Positions 1 to 8,786 are shown, counted from the stretch's first letter. The stretch: 64,000 bases of DNA from Streptosporangium sandarakinum (GCF_013409935.1 NZ_JACCCO010000001.1:496001-560000); one strand, 5' to 3'. Notes: a model not told the origin generated them from the sequence alone. Made by a program: numbers and translations.

Positions 1-263
1 GGGAGGTGTTCGTGCGGGCGCGCCGCGGGTTCGCCCACGCGCACGCCGGAAGCCTGCACGCCGCCGACGCCGCGACGGCGCTGCGCAACGCCCGTGACCT
101 GTACACACGCCGGGGCGAGGGCGTGTCCGTCTGGGTCGCGCCGGCGGGCGCCGTCACCGCGTCGAGCCCGGACGAGCGGGACGCCTTCTTCGACCCGGCG
201 GCCGACAAGACGTACCGGCACCCCTCCTTCTTCGACCTGCCCGAAGGGGTGAAGCATCTGTGA
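1..263 (+). CDS. paaB: 1,2-phenylacetyl-CoA epoxidase subunit PaaB, 5'-truncated
   Basis: Small structural subunit of the multicomponent monooxygenase that epoxidises the ring of phenylacetyl-CoA in the aerobic phenylacetate pathway. The reading frame is open from the window edge (codons for W-E precede the first GTG at 6), and the family normally begins with about 10 more residues ending WEVFVRARRG, so the true start lies outside the window. Family features visible are VRARRGFAHAHAGSLHA, the NARDLYTRRGEG block and the end FFDLPEGVKHL. The stop overlaps the paaC start (GTGA), so the genes are translationally coupled. paaA would be expected immediately upstream. The identification is secure from family resemblance and operon order. 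Confidence 0.93.
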   Translation, partial: EVFVRARRGFAHAHAGSLHAADAATALRNARDLYTRRGEGVSVWVAPAGAVTASSPDERDAFFDPAADKTYRHPSFFDLPEGVKHL

Positions 264-1126
264 ACGAGCCGACCGCCCCACCGGCCGGGCCGGACGCCGC
301 GGGAGACCCGGGCGCGCGAGGGTTCGCCGTACGGGGATCCGTCGAGCCCGGTTCCGTCGCGCGGGGTTCCGGCGCGGGGAGCCTCCTCGCCGGGGAGCCC
401 GGCCTGCCCGGTTACGTGCTCGGGCTAGGGGACGACGCGCTGGTCGCCGCCCAGCGGGTGGCGGAGTGGTGCGCGCGGGCCCCGCAGCTCGAGGAGGACG
501 TCGCCCTGGCCAACATCGCGCTGGACCTGCTCGGCCAGGCGCGGGCGCTGCTGTCGTACGCGGGCGAGCTGGAAGGGCTGGGCCGCGACGAGGACGCGCT
601 GGCCTACACGCGCGACGAGCGCGACTTCCGCAACGTCCAGCTCGTCGAGCTGCCCGACCGCGACTTCGCCGTGACCGTCGCCAAGATGCTGTTCTTCGGC
701 GTCTACCAGCACCTCCTCTACACGGCGCTGTCGTCCTCGGCCGACGCGCGGCTGGCCGGCATCGCCGCCAAGGCGGCCAAGGAGACGGCCTACCACACCG
801 ACCACGCCGTGACCTGGACGCTGCGGCTGGGCGACGGAACCGCCGAGTCCCACCGGCGGATGCAGGCCGCCGTCGACGAGGTGTGGCCCTTCACCCACGA
901 GCTGTTCGAGCCGTTCCCGCCGGTGCCCGGGACTGTCGATCCGGCCGGGCTGCGCGGCGCGTGGCTGGAGCCGGTCGAACGGGTGCTGCGTGAGGCGACG
1001 CTGCGCCGTCCCGAGGACGGCTGGGCGCCGACGGGCGGCCGCCGCGGCACGCACACCGAGGCGTTCGGCCACCTGCTCGCCGAGCTGCAGTACGTGCACC
1101 GCGCCCACCCGGGAGCCCGCTGGTGA
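260..1126 (+). CDS. paaC: 1,2-phenylacetyl-CoA epoxidase subunit PaaC
   Basis: Structural, ferritin-like helical subunit that pairs with catalytic PaaA in the phenylacetyl-CoA epoxidase. It has 288 residues, against about 250 for the family. The extra length is an N-terminal Gly/Ala-rich stretch of about 45 residues before the conserved start of the fold (YVLGLGDDALVAAQR). Recognisable family segments are EEDVALANIALDLLGQAR, RDERDFRNVQLVELP and KETAYHTDHAVTW. The GTG start at 260 forms a 4-bp overlap with the paaB stop, which favours it over later starts. The stop overlaps paaD (GTGA). It lacks the full set of diiron ligands seen in PaaA, as expected for PaaC. Confidence 0.93.
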   Translation: MNEPTAPPAGPDAAGDPGARGFAVRGSVEPGSVARGSGAGSLLAGEPGLPGYVLGLGDDALVAAQRVAEWCARAPQLEEDVALANIALDLLGQARALLSYAGELEGLGRDEDALAYTRDERDFRNVQLVELPDRDFAVTVAKMLFFGVYQHLLYTALSSSADARLAGIAAKAAKETAYHTDHAVTWTLRLGDGTAESHRRMQAAVDEVWPFTHELFEPFPPVPGTVDPAGLRGAWLEPVERVLREATLRRPEDGWAPTGGRRGTHTEAFGHLLAELQYVHRAHPGARW

Positions 1127-1755
1127 CCGGCCACACCCTGACCGCCGGGCCCGAGGCCCGGGTGCGGGCCGCGGTGGCGGCCGTGCCCGACCCGGAGCTG
1201 CGGGTGCTGTCCATCGGGGAGCTGGGCGTGCTGCGGGACGTGACGATCGGGCCCGGCGGCCGAGTGGTCGTCACGATCACGCCCACCTATCTCGGCTGCC
1301 CCGCGCTGGAGGTCATCCGGTCCGGCATCGCGGCGGCGGCGCGGGACGCGGGCTTCCCCGACGTCGAGATCGTCACCTCCCTCTCCCCGCCGTGGACGAC
1401 CGACTGGCTGGACGAGACCGCCCGCGCGAAGCTCGCCGCCACCGGCATCGCCCCGCCGCCCCCGGCGGGCGCGGCGGGTTCGGCGGGCGCGGCGGGTTCG
1501 GCGGGCGCGGCGGGTACGGCCTCCCGGACGGGTGCGGCTTTCCCCGAGGGTGCGGCGGAGGCGACCGGCGTCCCGCCCCGGGCCCGCGCGCTGCCGCTGC
1601 TCACCATCTCGCCGCGCCCGCCGTACCTCCCCGGCTGCCCGCGCTGCGGCGGGGCCGCGACCGAGGAGATCACCCGAGCCGGCGCCACGGCGTGCCGGTC
1701 GCTGTGGCGCTGCCGCGCCTGCGGCGAGCCGTTCGAGCACATGAAGGGCCACTGA
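1123..1755 (+). CDS. paaD: PaaD, Fe-S maturation (MIP18/DUF59) factor of phenylacetyl-CoA epoxidase
   Basis: Accessory protein of the epoxidase, thought to assist assembly of its iron-sulfur or diiron centres. Residues about 8-105 form a MIP18/DUF59 domain (VPDPELRVLSIGELGV, TYLGCPALEVI). The C-terminus is a zinc ribbon with two CxxC pairs (CPRCG and CRACG). Between them lies an Ala/Gly linker of about 50 residues, part of which is encoded by an 18-bp tandem repeat. It overlaps paaC upstream and paaE downstream (TGATG), so it is the third gene of one operon. The linker is unusually long for PaaD. Confidence 0.92.
   Translation: MTGHTLTAGPEARVRAAVAAVPDPELRVLSIGELGVLRDVTIGPGGRVVVTITPTYLGCPALEVIRSGIAAAARDAGFPDVEIVTSLSPPWTTDWLDETARAKLAATGIAPPPPAGAAGSAGAAGSAGAAGTASRTGAAFPEGAAEATGVPPRARALPLLTISPRPPYLPGCPRCGGAATEEITRAGATACRSLWRCRACGEPFEHMKGH
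1465..1518 (+). repeat. 18-bp tandem repeat inside paaD linker
   Basis: Three consecutive 18-bp units (1465, 1483, 1501) read GCGGGCGCGGCGGGTTCG, with one change in the last. In frame they encode a repeated six-residue Gly/Ala/Ser unit in the linker between the MIP18 domain and the zinc ribbon, so copy-number change would alter linker length without a frameshift. Confidence 0.9.
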
Positions 1756-2969
1756 TGACGGCCACGACGACTCCGGCGGCCCCCGCGACCGCGGGATCCG
1801 GGACCTCCGCGGCGCCCGGGGCTCCCACGGCGCCGGGGACGGCGACGTCGGCCGCGACGGCCGGTGTCCCGGCCCGCGCCCGGCTGCGCTTCCACCGCCT
1901 GACCGTCACCGCCGTGGAGCCGGTCGCGGCCGACGGCAGCGCGGTGGCGGTGACGTTCGGCGTCCCCGCCGGGCTGCGCGGGACGTTCGCCTTCGTCCCC
2001 GGCCAGCACGTCACGGTGCGGGCGGTGATCTCCGGCGTGGAGACCCGCCGCAGCTACTCCCTCTGCTCCACCCCCGCCGAGCTGGAACGGCACGGCACGA
2101 TGCGGATCGGCGTCCGCGTCGTGCCGGGCGGGCGGTTCTCCTCCCACGCCGCCGGCGCGCTCGCCGCCGGGGACGCGCTGGACGTGCTGCCGCCCGTGGG
2201 CGCCTTCGGCACCGCGTTCGACCCGGCGCGGCGGCGGCGCTACGGGGCCGTCGTGGCCGGCTCCGGCATCACGCCCGTGCTGTCGCTGGCCGCCGCCGCG
2301 CTGGCCACGGAACCGCGCAGCACGTTCACGGTGGTGTACGGCAACCGCACCACGGACTCGATGATGTTCGCCGAGGAGCTGGCCGACCTCAAGGACCGCC
2401 ACCCGGGGCGGCTGCACCTGGTGCACTCCTTCTCCCGCGAGGAGCCGCGCCTCGGCCTGGCCGGGGGGCGGCTGGACGCCGGCCGGCTGGCGGACGTCCT
2501 CACCCGCCTCGTCGCGCCGGAGCGGGTGCGGGAGTGGTTCCTGTGCGGGCCCGAGGGCATGGTGCGCGACGCGCGGCGGGTGCTGGCGGAGGTGGCCGGG
2601 GACGGCGCCGCCGTACACACCGAGCTGTTCCACACCGGCGGGCCGCGGCCGTCCCCGGCGACGCCCGCCGCGCCGCCGCCCGCCGGGCAGGGCCGCCAGG
2701 TCCGGGTCCTGCTGGACGGCCGGGCCACGACGCTGCGTGTCCGGGGGGACCGGCCGATCCTCGACGACGCCCTGCCGCACCGCCCGGAGCTGCCGTACTC
2801 GTGCCGTAACGGCGTGTGCGCCACCTGCCGAGCCCGCGTCGTGGACGGCGAGGTGCGGATGACCGGCAACTGGGCGCTGACCGAGGAGGAACTGGCCGCG
2901 GGCTACGTGCTCACGTGCCGGTCGGTGCCCGTGAGCGACCGGGTGACCGTCGACTTCGACGTCGTATGA
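1755..2969 (+). CDS. paaE: PaaE, NAD(P)H reductase of phenylacetyl-CoA epoxidase
   Basis: Electron-transfer component that passes electrons from NAD(P)H through FAD and a plant-type [2Fe-2S] cluster to the epoxidase. The start is the ATG overlapping the paaD stop (TGATG at 1753-1757), giving 404 residues; a longer frame upstream is a shadow of paaC/paaD. After an Ala/Thr/Pro-rich leader of about 40 residues come the FAD domain (RRSYSLCSTP), the NAD domain (AGSGITPVLSLA, VYGNRTTDSMMF, WFLCGPEGMV) and a C-terminal ferredoxin domain with cluster cysteines in CRNGVCATC and a fourth in VLTCRS. This completes the paaBCDE block. Confidence 0.95.
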   Translation: MTATTTPAAPATAGSGTSAAPGAPTAPGTATSAATAGVPARARLRFHRLTVTAVEPVAADGSAVAVTFGVPAGLRGTFAFVPGQHVTVRAVISGVETRRSYSLCSTPAELERHGTMRIGVRVVPGGRFSSHAAGALAAGDALDVLPPVGAFGTAFDPARRRRYGAVVAGSGITPVLSLAAAALATEPRSTFTVVYGNRTTDSMMFAEELADLKDRHPGRLHLVHSFSREEPRLGLAGGRLDAGRLADVLTRLVAPERVREWFLCGPEGMVRDARRVLAEVAGDGAAVHTELFHTGGPRPSPATPAAPPPAGQGRQVRVLLDGRATTLRVRGDRPILDDALPHRPELPYSCRNGVCATCRARVVDGEVRMTGNWALTEEELAAGYVLTCRSVPVSDRVTVDFDVV

Positions 2970-3043
2970 GGACGCCGTACGAGGACGTCCCACGAGCGCG
3001 ACCCGACCACACGATGACGATCTCCGACGAGCCAGGAGGGCCC

Positions 3044-5329
3044 ATGAGAACCGCGCACCGGACCTGCCCCATCTGCGACGCCGTCTGCGGCCTGCGGCTG
3101 ACACTCGACGACGCCGGACGCGTCACCTCGGTCAAGGGCGATCCCGACGACCCGTTCTCCAAGGGGTTCGTCTGCCCCAAGGGGGCGAGCCTCGGCCACA
3201 TCGACGAGGACCCCGACCGGCTGCGCGCGCCGATGGTCCGCGAGGGCGACGACTGGCGCGAGGTCACCTGGGAGGAGGCGTTCCGCGCGGTCCACGAGGG
3301 CCTGAACGGGGTGATCGACGCCCACGGCCGCGACGCCCTCGCCGTCTACTTCGGCAACCCGACCTTCCACACGATGGCCGGTTTCATGTACCGGATGCCG
3401 CTCACCCAGTCGCTCGGCACCCGCAACGTCTTCTCGGCCAGCACCATCGACCAGATCCCCAAGCAGGTCGCCGGCGGCCTGATGTACGGCGACGCGATGG
3501 CCATCGCCGTACCCGACCTGGACCGCACCGACCACCTGCTGGTGATCGGCGCCAACCCGGCGGTGTCCAACGGCTCGCTGTGCGCGGCGCCGGACTTCCC
3601 CGGCCGGCTCAAGGCGCTGCGGGCGCGGGGCGGCAAACTCGTCGTGGTCGACCCGCGCCGTACCCGGACCGCGGCCATGGCCGACGAGCACGTCTTCGTC
3701 CGGCCCGGCACCGACGCCTTCCTGCTGATGGGCATCGTCCACACCCTGCTCGCCGAGGACCTGACGTCGCTCGACCGGGTCGGCGTCGAGGTCGGCGGTC
3801 TGGACGAGCTGCGGCGGCTGGCGGACGACTTCACCCCCGAGACGGTCTCCCGGGTCTGCGGGGTGCCCGCCGAGCAGATCACCCGGATGGCCCGCGAGCT
3901 GGCCGCCGCCCCCTCGGCCGCGGTCTACTCGCGCATCGGCACCTGCACCGCCGAGTTCGGCACCGTCACCCAGTGGCTGGTGGACGTGGTCAACACGCTG
4001 ACCGGCAACCTCGACCGGCCCGGCGGGGTCATGTTCACCAGGACCGCCGCGCTGGAGTTCTTCCGCACCGGCCAGCCGTACAGCGGGGGCAACTGGCGCA
4101 GCCGCGCCCGCGGCGTGCCGGAGGCGATGGGCGAGCTGCCGGTGGCGACGCTGGCCGACGAGATCGAGACGCCGGGCGAGGGCCAGGTCAGGGCGCTGAT
4201 CACGATCGCGGGCAACCCGGTGCTGTCGGCGCCGAACGGGCCCCGGCTGGACCGGGCGTTCGCCGACCTGGACTTCATGGTCTGCGTGGACCCGTACCTG
4301 AACGAGACGACCCGGCACGCGAACGTCATCCTGCCGCCGCCGCGCATGCTGCAGATGCCGCACTACGACTTCCTGCTGCTGACCGTGACGGTGCGCAACT
4401 ACACCCGGTTCTCCCCGCCGATCCTGCCGCTGGAGCCGGGGCAGCTGTCGGAGGCGGAGATCCTGGCGAAGCTGACGCTGATCGCCGCCGGGCAGGGGGC
4501 GGACGCCGACCCGGCCGGGCTCGACGAGATGATCGTCGGGCAGATCCTGGGCGGGGCCGTCCAGGCGCCCGGTTCGCCGTTCGAGGGCCGCGACCCGGCC
4601 GAGCTGCGCGCCGGCCTCACCGGCGACAGCGGCCCGGAGCTGATGCTGGACGCGATACTCCAGCTCGGCCCGTACGGCCTGTCGCTGGCGAAGCTGCGGG
4701 AGAACCCGCACGGCCTCGACCTGGGCCCGCTGCAGCCCCGGCTGGCGGAGCTGGTGTGCACGCCGTCGGGCCGGGTGGAGCTGGCTCCGGAGCCGCTGTT
4801 CCCGGAGGTGGAACGGCTGCGCGGGCGGCTGGCCGCGGCCCCGCCGGAGATGGTGCTGATCGGGCGGCGCCAGCTTCGGTCCAACAACAGCTGGCTGCAC
4901 AACGTCGGCACGCTGGTCGGCGGCAGCAACCGCTGCACCCTGCACGTCCACCCGAGCGACGCGGCCCGGCTCGGCCTGGCCGGGGAGGCGCTGGTGCGCT
5001 CGGCCGCCGGTGAGCTGACCGTGCCGGTGGAGACCACCGAGTCGATCATGCCCGGGGTGGTCAGCCTGCCCCACGGGTGGGGGCACGCCGGGAGCTCCCT
5101 GCGGGTCGCGGCCGAGCACGCCGGGGTCAACGCCAACGCGCTGACCGACGAGACGGTGATCGACCCGCTGTCGGGGAACGCGGTGTTCAACGGCGTCCCC
5201 GTCACGGTCGCCCCTGTCGTCCAGGGCACCCAGGCCGCCCAGGACTCCGGCGGCGACGCCTGCTCCGGCGGCTCGGGCACGCGGGCGGCGGGCCCGGTCA
5301 CGGTCACGCTCACGACCCGGGGCGCCTGA
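3044..5329 (+). CDS. Molybdopterin-dependent oxidoreductase (formate dehydrogenase/nitrate reductase superfamily)
   Basis: Cytoplasmic bis-molybdopterin enzyme of the DMSO-reductase superfamily, about 761 residues. The N-terminal [4Fe-4S] motif is C8-x2-C11-x3-C15 with the fourth cysteine at C44 (GFVCPKG). Superfamily segments follow: TSVKGDPDDPFSKG, LVIGANPAVSNGS, VVVDPRRTRTA, and a C-terminal MoCo dinucleotide-binding domain (NNSWLHNVGTLVGG, LHVHPSDAARLG, LPHGWGHAG). No twin-arginine signal is present. The ATG at 3044 has AGGAGGG just upstream; an ATG at 3014 would add 10 residues. The start is 74 bp after paaE on the same strand, so it may be co-transcribed. The substrate cannot be told from sequence; a role in aromatic catabolism is only inference. 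Confidence 0.9.
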   Translation: MRTAHRTCPICDAVCGLRLTLDDAGRVTSVKGDPDDPFSKGFVCPKGASLGHIDEDPDRLRAPMVREGDDWREVTWEEAFRAVHEGLNGVIDAHGRDALAVYFGNPTFHTMAGFMYRMPLTQSLGTRNVFSASTIDQIPKQVAGGLMYGDAMAIAVPDLDRTDHLLVIGANPAVSNGSLCAAPDFPGRLKALRARGGKLVVVDPRRTRTAAMADEHVFVRPGTDAFLLMGIVHTLLAEDLTSLDRVGVEVGGLDELRRLADDFTPETVSRVCGVPAEQITRMARELAAAPSAAVYSRIGTCTAEFGTVTQWLVDVVNTLTGNLDRPGGVMFTRTAALEFFRTGQPYSGGNWRSRARGVPEAMGELPVATLADEIETPGEGQVRALITIAGNPVLSAPNGPRLDRAFADLDFMVCVDPYLNETTRHANVILPPPRMLQMPHYDFLLLTVTVRNYTRFSPPILPLEPGQLSEAEILAKLTLIAAGQGADADPAGLDEMIVGQILGGAVQAPGSPFEGRDPAELRAGLTGDSGPELMLDAILQLGPYGLSLAKLRENPHGLDLGPLQPRLAELVCTPSGRVELAPEPLFPEVERLRGRLAAAPPEMVLIGRRQLRSNNSWLHNVGTLVGGSNRCTLHVHPSDAARLGLAGEALVRSAAGELTVPVETTESIMPGVVSLPHGWGHAGSSLRVAAEHAGVNANALTDETVIDPLSGNAVFNGVPVTVAPVVQGTQAAQDSGGDACSGGSGTRAAGPVTVTLTTRGA

Positions 5330-5337
5330 CCCGGGAG

Positions 5338-5368
5338 GCGGCCGCGACCGTGACCCGGTCGCGGCCGC
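5338..5368. terminator. Bidirectional hairpin terminator between convergent genes
   Basis: Perfect 12-bp arms (GCGGCCGCGACC at 5338-5349 and its complement at 5357-5368) with a 7-nt loop lie just after the molybdoenzyme stop and ahead of the convergent ABC permease stop. There is no U tract, as is usual in high-GC actinomycetes. The rest of the gap to 5451 is low-complexity CG-rich sequence. Confidence 0.7.
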
Positions 5369-5451
5369 GGTCGCGCCTCCGGCCGTGGTCGCGACCTCGT
5401 AACCGATCGCGGTCGCGGTCCCGGCCGCGGTCCCGGCCGTCTCCGGGGGGG

Positions 5452-6501
5452 TCAGCAGGTAACGTCCCTGCCGGTGAACCGGGCCCAGGCGACCGACCCC
5501 GCGACCACGATGTAGGCGGCGAAGACCAGCAGGCCCCGGCCCATGTCGCCGAAGGCCACCGGGTCGCGCAGCACCCCGTCGAACCCCGTCCACCAGTGCG
5601 TCAGCAGGTAGGGCTGGAGGGCGGCGAGCTGCGGGATGGCGCGGAGGACCTGGGCGGCGACGACCAGCACCACGGTGGCGGCGATGGCGCCGATGGCCAC
5701 CTCGGTCAGCGTGGAGATGGCCAGCGAGACGGCGGCCAGCGCCGCCATGCCCGCCGCGACGTACAGCACGACCAGGCCCATCCGCAGCAGGCCGTCGGTG
5801 AAGGACACGGTCGCGCCGGACAGCAGCGTGACCGGGCCGACCGGGAACAGCGCCAGCCCGGTCAGCAGCGCCGACAACACGGCCGTCGAGACGGCGGCCA
5901 GGCAGAAGAGGACGGCGCCCGCGTACTTGACGGTCAGCAGCCGGGCCCTGCCCGCCGGGGCGACCAGCAGGTAGCGCAGCGTTCCCGCGCCCGCCTCCCC
6001 GGCGACGGAGTCCCCGGCCACCACGGAGACCGCGACGGGCAGCATGAACTGCACCAGCACGCTCAGCGCGGCGAAGGCGAGGAAGAGGGCGTTCCCGGTG
6101 ACCCGCCCCAGGATCGCCAGCTCGCCCCCGCCCGCCCCGCCGCCGCCGTCCACGCCGGTGAACAGCCGCAGCGCCAGGCCGAGCAGTACCGGGACCGCGG
6201 CGAGCACGGCCAGCACGGCGAGGTTCCGCGGCCTGCGGAAGATCATCCCCAGCTCGGAGCCGAGCAGCCGCAGCCACGCCCGCACCGCGCCGGCCGCCCG
6301 CCCGGCGTCGGCCGCCGTCCGCCTCGCATCGGCCGCCCGCGCCATCGAAACCGCCCGCGCCGCCGGAGCCGCGCCGCCGGCCGTTCCCGCCGTGGCTTCT
6401 CCGCCCGCGCCACCGGGACCGCCGGACGCCGGGGCGTCCGCCGTCCCGGTCGCGTCCCCGGCGGCTCCGGTCACCGGGACCGGACCGCTAACCGTCGACA
6501 T
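5452..6501 (-). CDS. ABC-2 type transporter permease
   Basis: Integral membrane component of an ABC exporter, 349 residues. After an Ala/Gly/Thr-rich N-terminus of about 60 residues comes the typical ABC-2 entry segment (LRLLGSELGMIFRRPRNLAVLAV reduced here to its core), then about six hydrophobic spans, including VQFMLPVAVSVVAGDSVAGE, and a conserved G-ETL-like motif replaced by GAGTLRYLLVAP. It is the last gene of a three-gene minus-strand operon. The ATG at 6501 overlaps the end of the ATPase gene by 14 bp, which indicates translational coupling. The exported substrate is unknown; the neighbouring two-component system suggests an envelope-stress role (inference). Confidence 0.88.
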   Translation of the reverse strand: MSTVSGPVPVTGAAGDATGTADAPASGGPGGAGGEATAGTAGGAAPAARAVSMARAADARRTAADAGRAAGAVRAWLRLLGSELGMIFRRPRNLAVLAVLAAVPVLLGLALRLFTGVDGGGGAGGGELAILGRVTGNALFLAFAALSVLVQFMLPVAVSVVAGDSVAGEAGAGTLRYLLVAPAGRARLLTVKYAGAVLFCLAAVSTAVLSALLTGLALFPVGPVTLLSGATVSFTDGLLRMGLVVLYVAAGMAALAAVSLAISTLTEVAIGAIAATVVLVVAAQVLRAIPQLAALQPYLLTHWWTGFDGVLRDPVAFGDMGRGLLVFAAYIVVAGSVAWARFTGRDVTC

Positions 6502-7507
6502 CGAACCCCTCCCCCGTCAGGCCCACGAACACGTCCTCCAGGCTGGGCCGCCGCACGCCCAGCCCCCGTACGGCGACGCCCGCCGCCACCAGGGCCGCGC
6601 AGATCCGCTCGGGCTCCTCGGCGCCCAGTTCGGCGTCGGCCTCGCCGTCCCCGGCGCGGATCCCGGTCAGCCCGGCGGCGGCCAGCACCGCGGCCGCCCC
6701 GGCGACGTCGGGGGTCTCCACCCGGATCCGGACCGTCTCCCGCGCCAGGAGACCGGCGATGGTGCCCTGCGCGACCAGCCGCCCGGTCCGCATGACGGCC
6801 ACGTGGGAGCACATCTGCTCCACCTCCGCCAGCAGGTGGGAGGAGACGAACACGGTCGTCCCCTCGGCGGCGATCTCCCTGACCAGCGCCCGCACCTCGC
6901 GGGTGCCCTGCGGGTCCAGGCCGTTGGTCGGCTCGTCCAGGACCAGCAGCTCCCGGGGCCCCAGCAGCGCGGCGGCGATGGCCAGCCGCTGGCGCATGCC
7001 CAGCGAGTAGGCCCGGTAGCGCTTGCCGGCCGCGGCGGTCAGGCCCACCCGTTCCAGGGCGTGCCCGATCCGGGCCGTGGCCGTGCGCGGGTCGGCCGCC
7101 GGGTCGGCGGCGTCGTAGCGGCGCAGGTTGGCCTCACCCGTCAGGTACGGGTAGAACGCGGGCCCCTCGACCACCGCCCCCACCCGCGGCAGCACCGCGG
7201 TCATCCCGTCCGGCATCGGCCGGCCGAGCAGCTCCCACGTGCCGGCCGTCGGCGTGACCAGGCCGAGCAGCATGCGGATGGTGGTGGTCTTGCCCGAGCC
7301 GTTCGGCCCGAGGAAACCGAAGACCGAGCCCCCGGGCACGGCCAGGTCGAGGGCGTCCACGGCGACCTGGCCGCCGCGGAACCGCTTGGTCAGCCCGCGG
7401 GTGACGATCGAGCACTCCTCCGGCGCGGGCCCCGCGTCGCGGGGAGCGCCGGAGCGCTCCCCGCGACGGCCCGCCAGGAGGCCGGTGTCTCCTGGCATGT
7501 CGCTCAC
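6488..7507 (-). CDS. ABC transporter ATP-binding protein
   Basis: Nucleotide-binding subunit of the ABC-2 exporter, 339 residues. Walker A is GPNGSGKTTT, signature YSLGMRQRLAI, Walker B LLVLDEPTNGLDP, and the switch histidine is in VSSHLLAEVEQMC. A C-terminal domain of about 90 residues follows (VRIRVETPDVAGAAAVL), as in exporters with fused substrate- or dimer-related tails. The start chosen is the GTG at 7507, because it overlaps the stop of the preceding gene as GTGA; the longer frame upstream is not coding. The ATG at 7498 is an alternative. It belongs with the permease and the LolA-like protein. Confidence 0.92.
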   Translation of the reverse strand: MSDMPGDTGLLAGRRGERSGAPRDAGPAPEECSIVTRGLTKRFRGGQVAVDALDLAVPGGSVFGFLGPNGSGKTTTIRMLLGLVTPTAGTWELLGRPMPDGMTAVLPRVGAVVEGPAFYPYLTGEANLRRYDAADPAADPRTATARIGHALERVGLTAAAGKRYRAYSLGMRQRLAIAAALLGPRELLVLDEPTNGLDPQGTREVRALVREIAAEGTTVFVSSHLLAEVEQMCSHVAVMRTGRLVAQGTIAGLLARETVRIRVETPDVAGAAAVLAAAGLTGIRAGDGEADAELGAEEPERICAALVAAGVAVRGLGVRRPSLEDVFVGLTGEGFDVDG

Positions 7508-8673
7508 TTCCGCCCGGCCACCTCGGTCAGCTTCTCCGGGGTGACGGCGCCGACCAGCAGCCGGCCGTCGTCGGTCAGCAGGGCGGAGACCAGCTTGGTC
7601 CGGACGACCCTGCCGCTGCCCCACGAGCCGCTGACGGGCTGGGCGGACTTCAGCACGGCGTCGACGACGGCGCCGGCGCCCTGACCGCCGTCCTGCCGGG
7701 GAGCCCGGCCGCCCGGCGACTCCTGGTCCGCCGGCAGGAGCCGCCGCTTGAGGTCCTGCTCGGAGAAGGGCAGCACCGCCACCGCTGTCCAGCCCTCACC
7801 GACGATCTTGGCCTCCTCCTTGATGCCCTCGGCCCGCTCGGTCCGCTTGTCGGCCACGGCGGTGAGGTCGTCGATCCGCTTCTCCTCGACCTTGGCGCCC
7901 GGGGGCGGGGTGAAGGTGAAGTTGCCGGGTGCGGGCGGGGTGAAGGCGACGGAGGTGAAGCCCACCTCGAAGGCGGGCTCGGCGGCGCTCTTGGCGTAGA
8001 CCTGGACCCGCAGCGGGATGAGGGTCTCCCCGTCGAGCGCCAGCCTGACCTCACGCACCAGGGACGAGGCGTCCTTCGGCGCGAAGGTGAGCTGGTAGGC
8101 CGCGCGGTCGGCGACCCGCTCGGTGTTGGTCACGCCGACCACGGTGCCGGGCTGGGACAGCAGCTCGCCGGCGAGCTGCTGCGGGGTGACGGCCGTGGGC
8201 ACGGCCGTCTCGGGACGCGCGGGCGCCTCGGTGTCGCCGGTGATCCGGGTGGCCTTCTCGGCGTCGCTCTCCCACAGCCACACCTGGCCGCCGTTGACGA
8301 TCAGGTCGGTCTCGCTCATCCGCCCCGGCAGGGCGAACCGCATCCGGTCGGCTCCGCCGTACCAGACCTTCAGCTCGTGGGAGCCGGTCAGCAGGGCGGC
8401 GGGCGAGGTGCCGCCGAGGCCGGCCACGTCCGGCAGTCCCGGCAGGCCGAAGGAGGCGGTCTGCACGAGTGTGCCCGACATGGGCTTCGGGCCGGACCTG
8501 GCGACCTGGACGGCGTCGGCCAGCAACTGGTTCGCGGTGCGGTCGGGCAGCGCCGGGTCGCCCTGGACCGCGGCGATGACCGGACCGGCGCCGACGGCCG
8601 CGGCGACCACCGCCATCGCGGCGACCGGCACACCCCACCTCACGACCCGGCCCCGCGTCGTTCGCTGTGACAT
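7504..8673 (-). CDS. LolA/RseB-like exported protein
   Basis: Exported protein of 389 residues. An N-terminal signal/anchor (RWGVPVAAMAVVAAAVGAG) precedes a LolA/RseB-type half-barrel region (GSHELKVWYGGADRMRFALP, DLIVNGGQVWLWESD), which in this family binds lipid or lipoprotein and is often annotated as outer-membrane lipoprotein carrier or sigma-E regulatory homologue. The ATG at 8673 has AAGGAG 7 nt upstream. It is the first gene of the operon with the ABC ATPase and permease, and is divergent from the two-component genes, so it may sense or carry an envelope substrate for the exporter. The function is inferred from fold resemblance and context. Confidence 0.75.
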   Translation of the reverse strand: MSQRTTRGRVVRWGVPVAAMAVVAAAVGAGPVIAAVQGDPALPDRTANQLLADAVQVARSGPKPMSGTLVQTASFGLPGLPDVAGLGGTSPAALLTGSHELKVWYGGADRMRFALPGRMSETDLIVNGGQVWLWESDAEKATRITGDTEAPARPETAVPTAVTPQQLAGELLSQPGTVVGVTNTERVADRAAYQLTFAPKDASSLVREVRLALDGETLIPLRVQVYAKSAAEPAFEVGFTSVAFTPPAPGNFTFTPPPGAKVEEKRIDDLTAVADKRTERAEGIKEEAKIVGEGWTAVAVLPFSEQDLKRRLLPADQESPGGRAPRQDGGQGAGAVVDAVLKSAQPVSGSWGSGRVVRTKLVSALLTDDGRLLVGAVTPEKLTEVAGRK

Positions 8674-8740
8674 ATCACTCCTTAACGGTATTGCTTCAGT
8701 GCCTGCACCGTCAGCCTGCGCGAACGACCCTGTGCCGAAG

Positions 8741-8786
8741 CTGAGACAGACTGAGAGGGCTCACAGGGTTCTCAGCCGCCTCTCAG
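8741..8786. promoter_or_regulatory. Four-site CTGAGA array, likely response-regulator operator
   Basis: In the 158-bp divergent gap, CTGAGA occurs at 8741 and 8751, and its inverse TCTCAG at 8770 and 8781. The copies are 10 and 11 bp apart, about one helical turn, which is typical spacing for OmpR-family direct-repeat half-sites. The two pairs face each other across about 13 bp. The array sits 45-90 bp upstream of the response regulator start and 68-113 bp upstream of the LolA-like gene, so it could serve both promoters. Binding is inferred. Confidence 0.5.

Noticed and set aside
2903-6277. 1124-codon minus-strand frame across the molybdoenzyme and permease genes
   Set aside because: It spans two convergent real genes and their terminator and shows no family motif; a third-position GC artefact.
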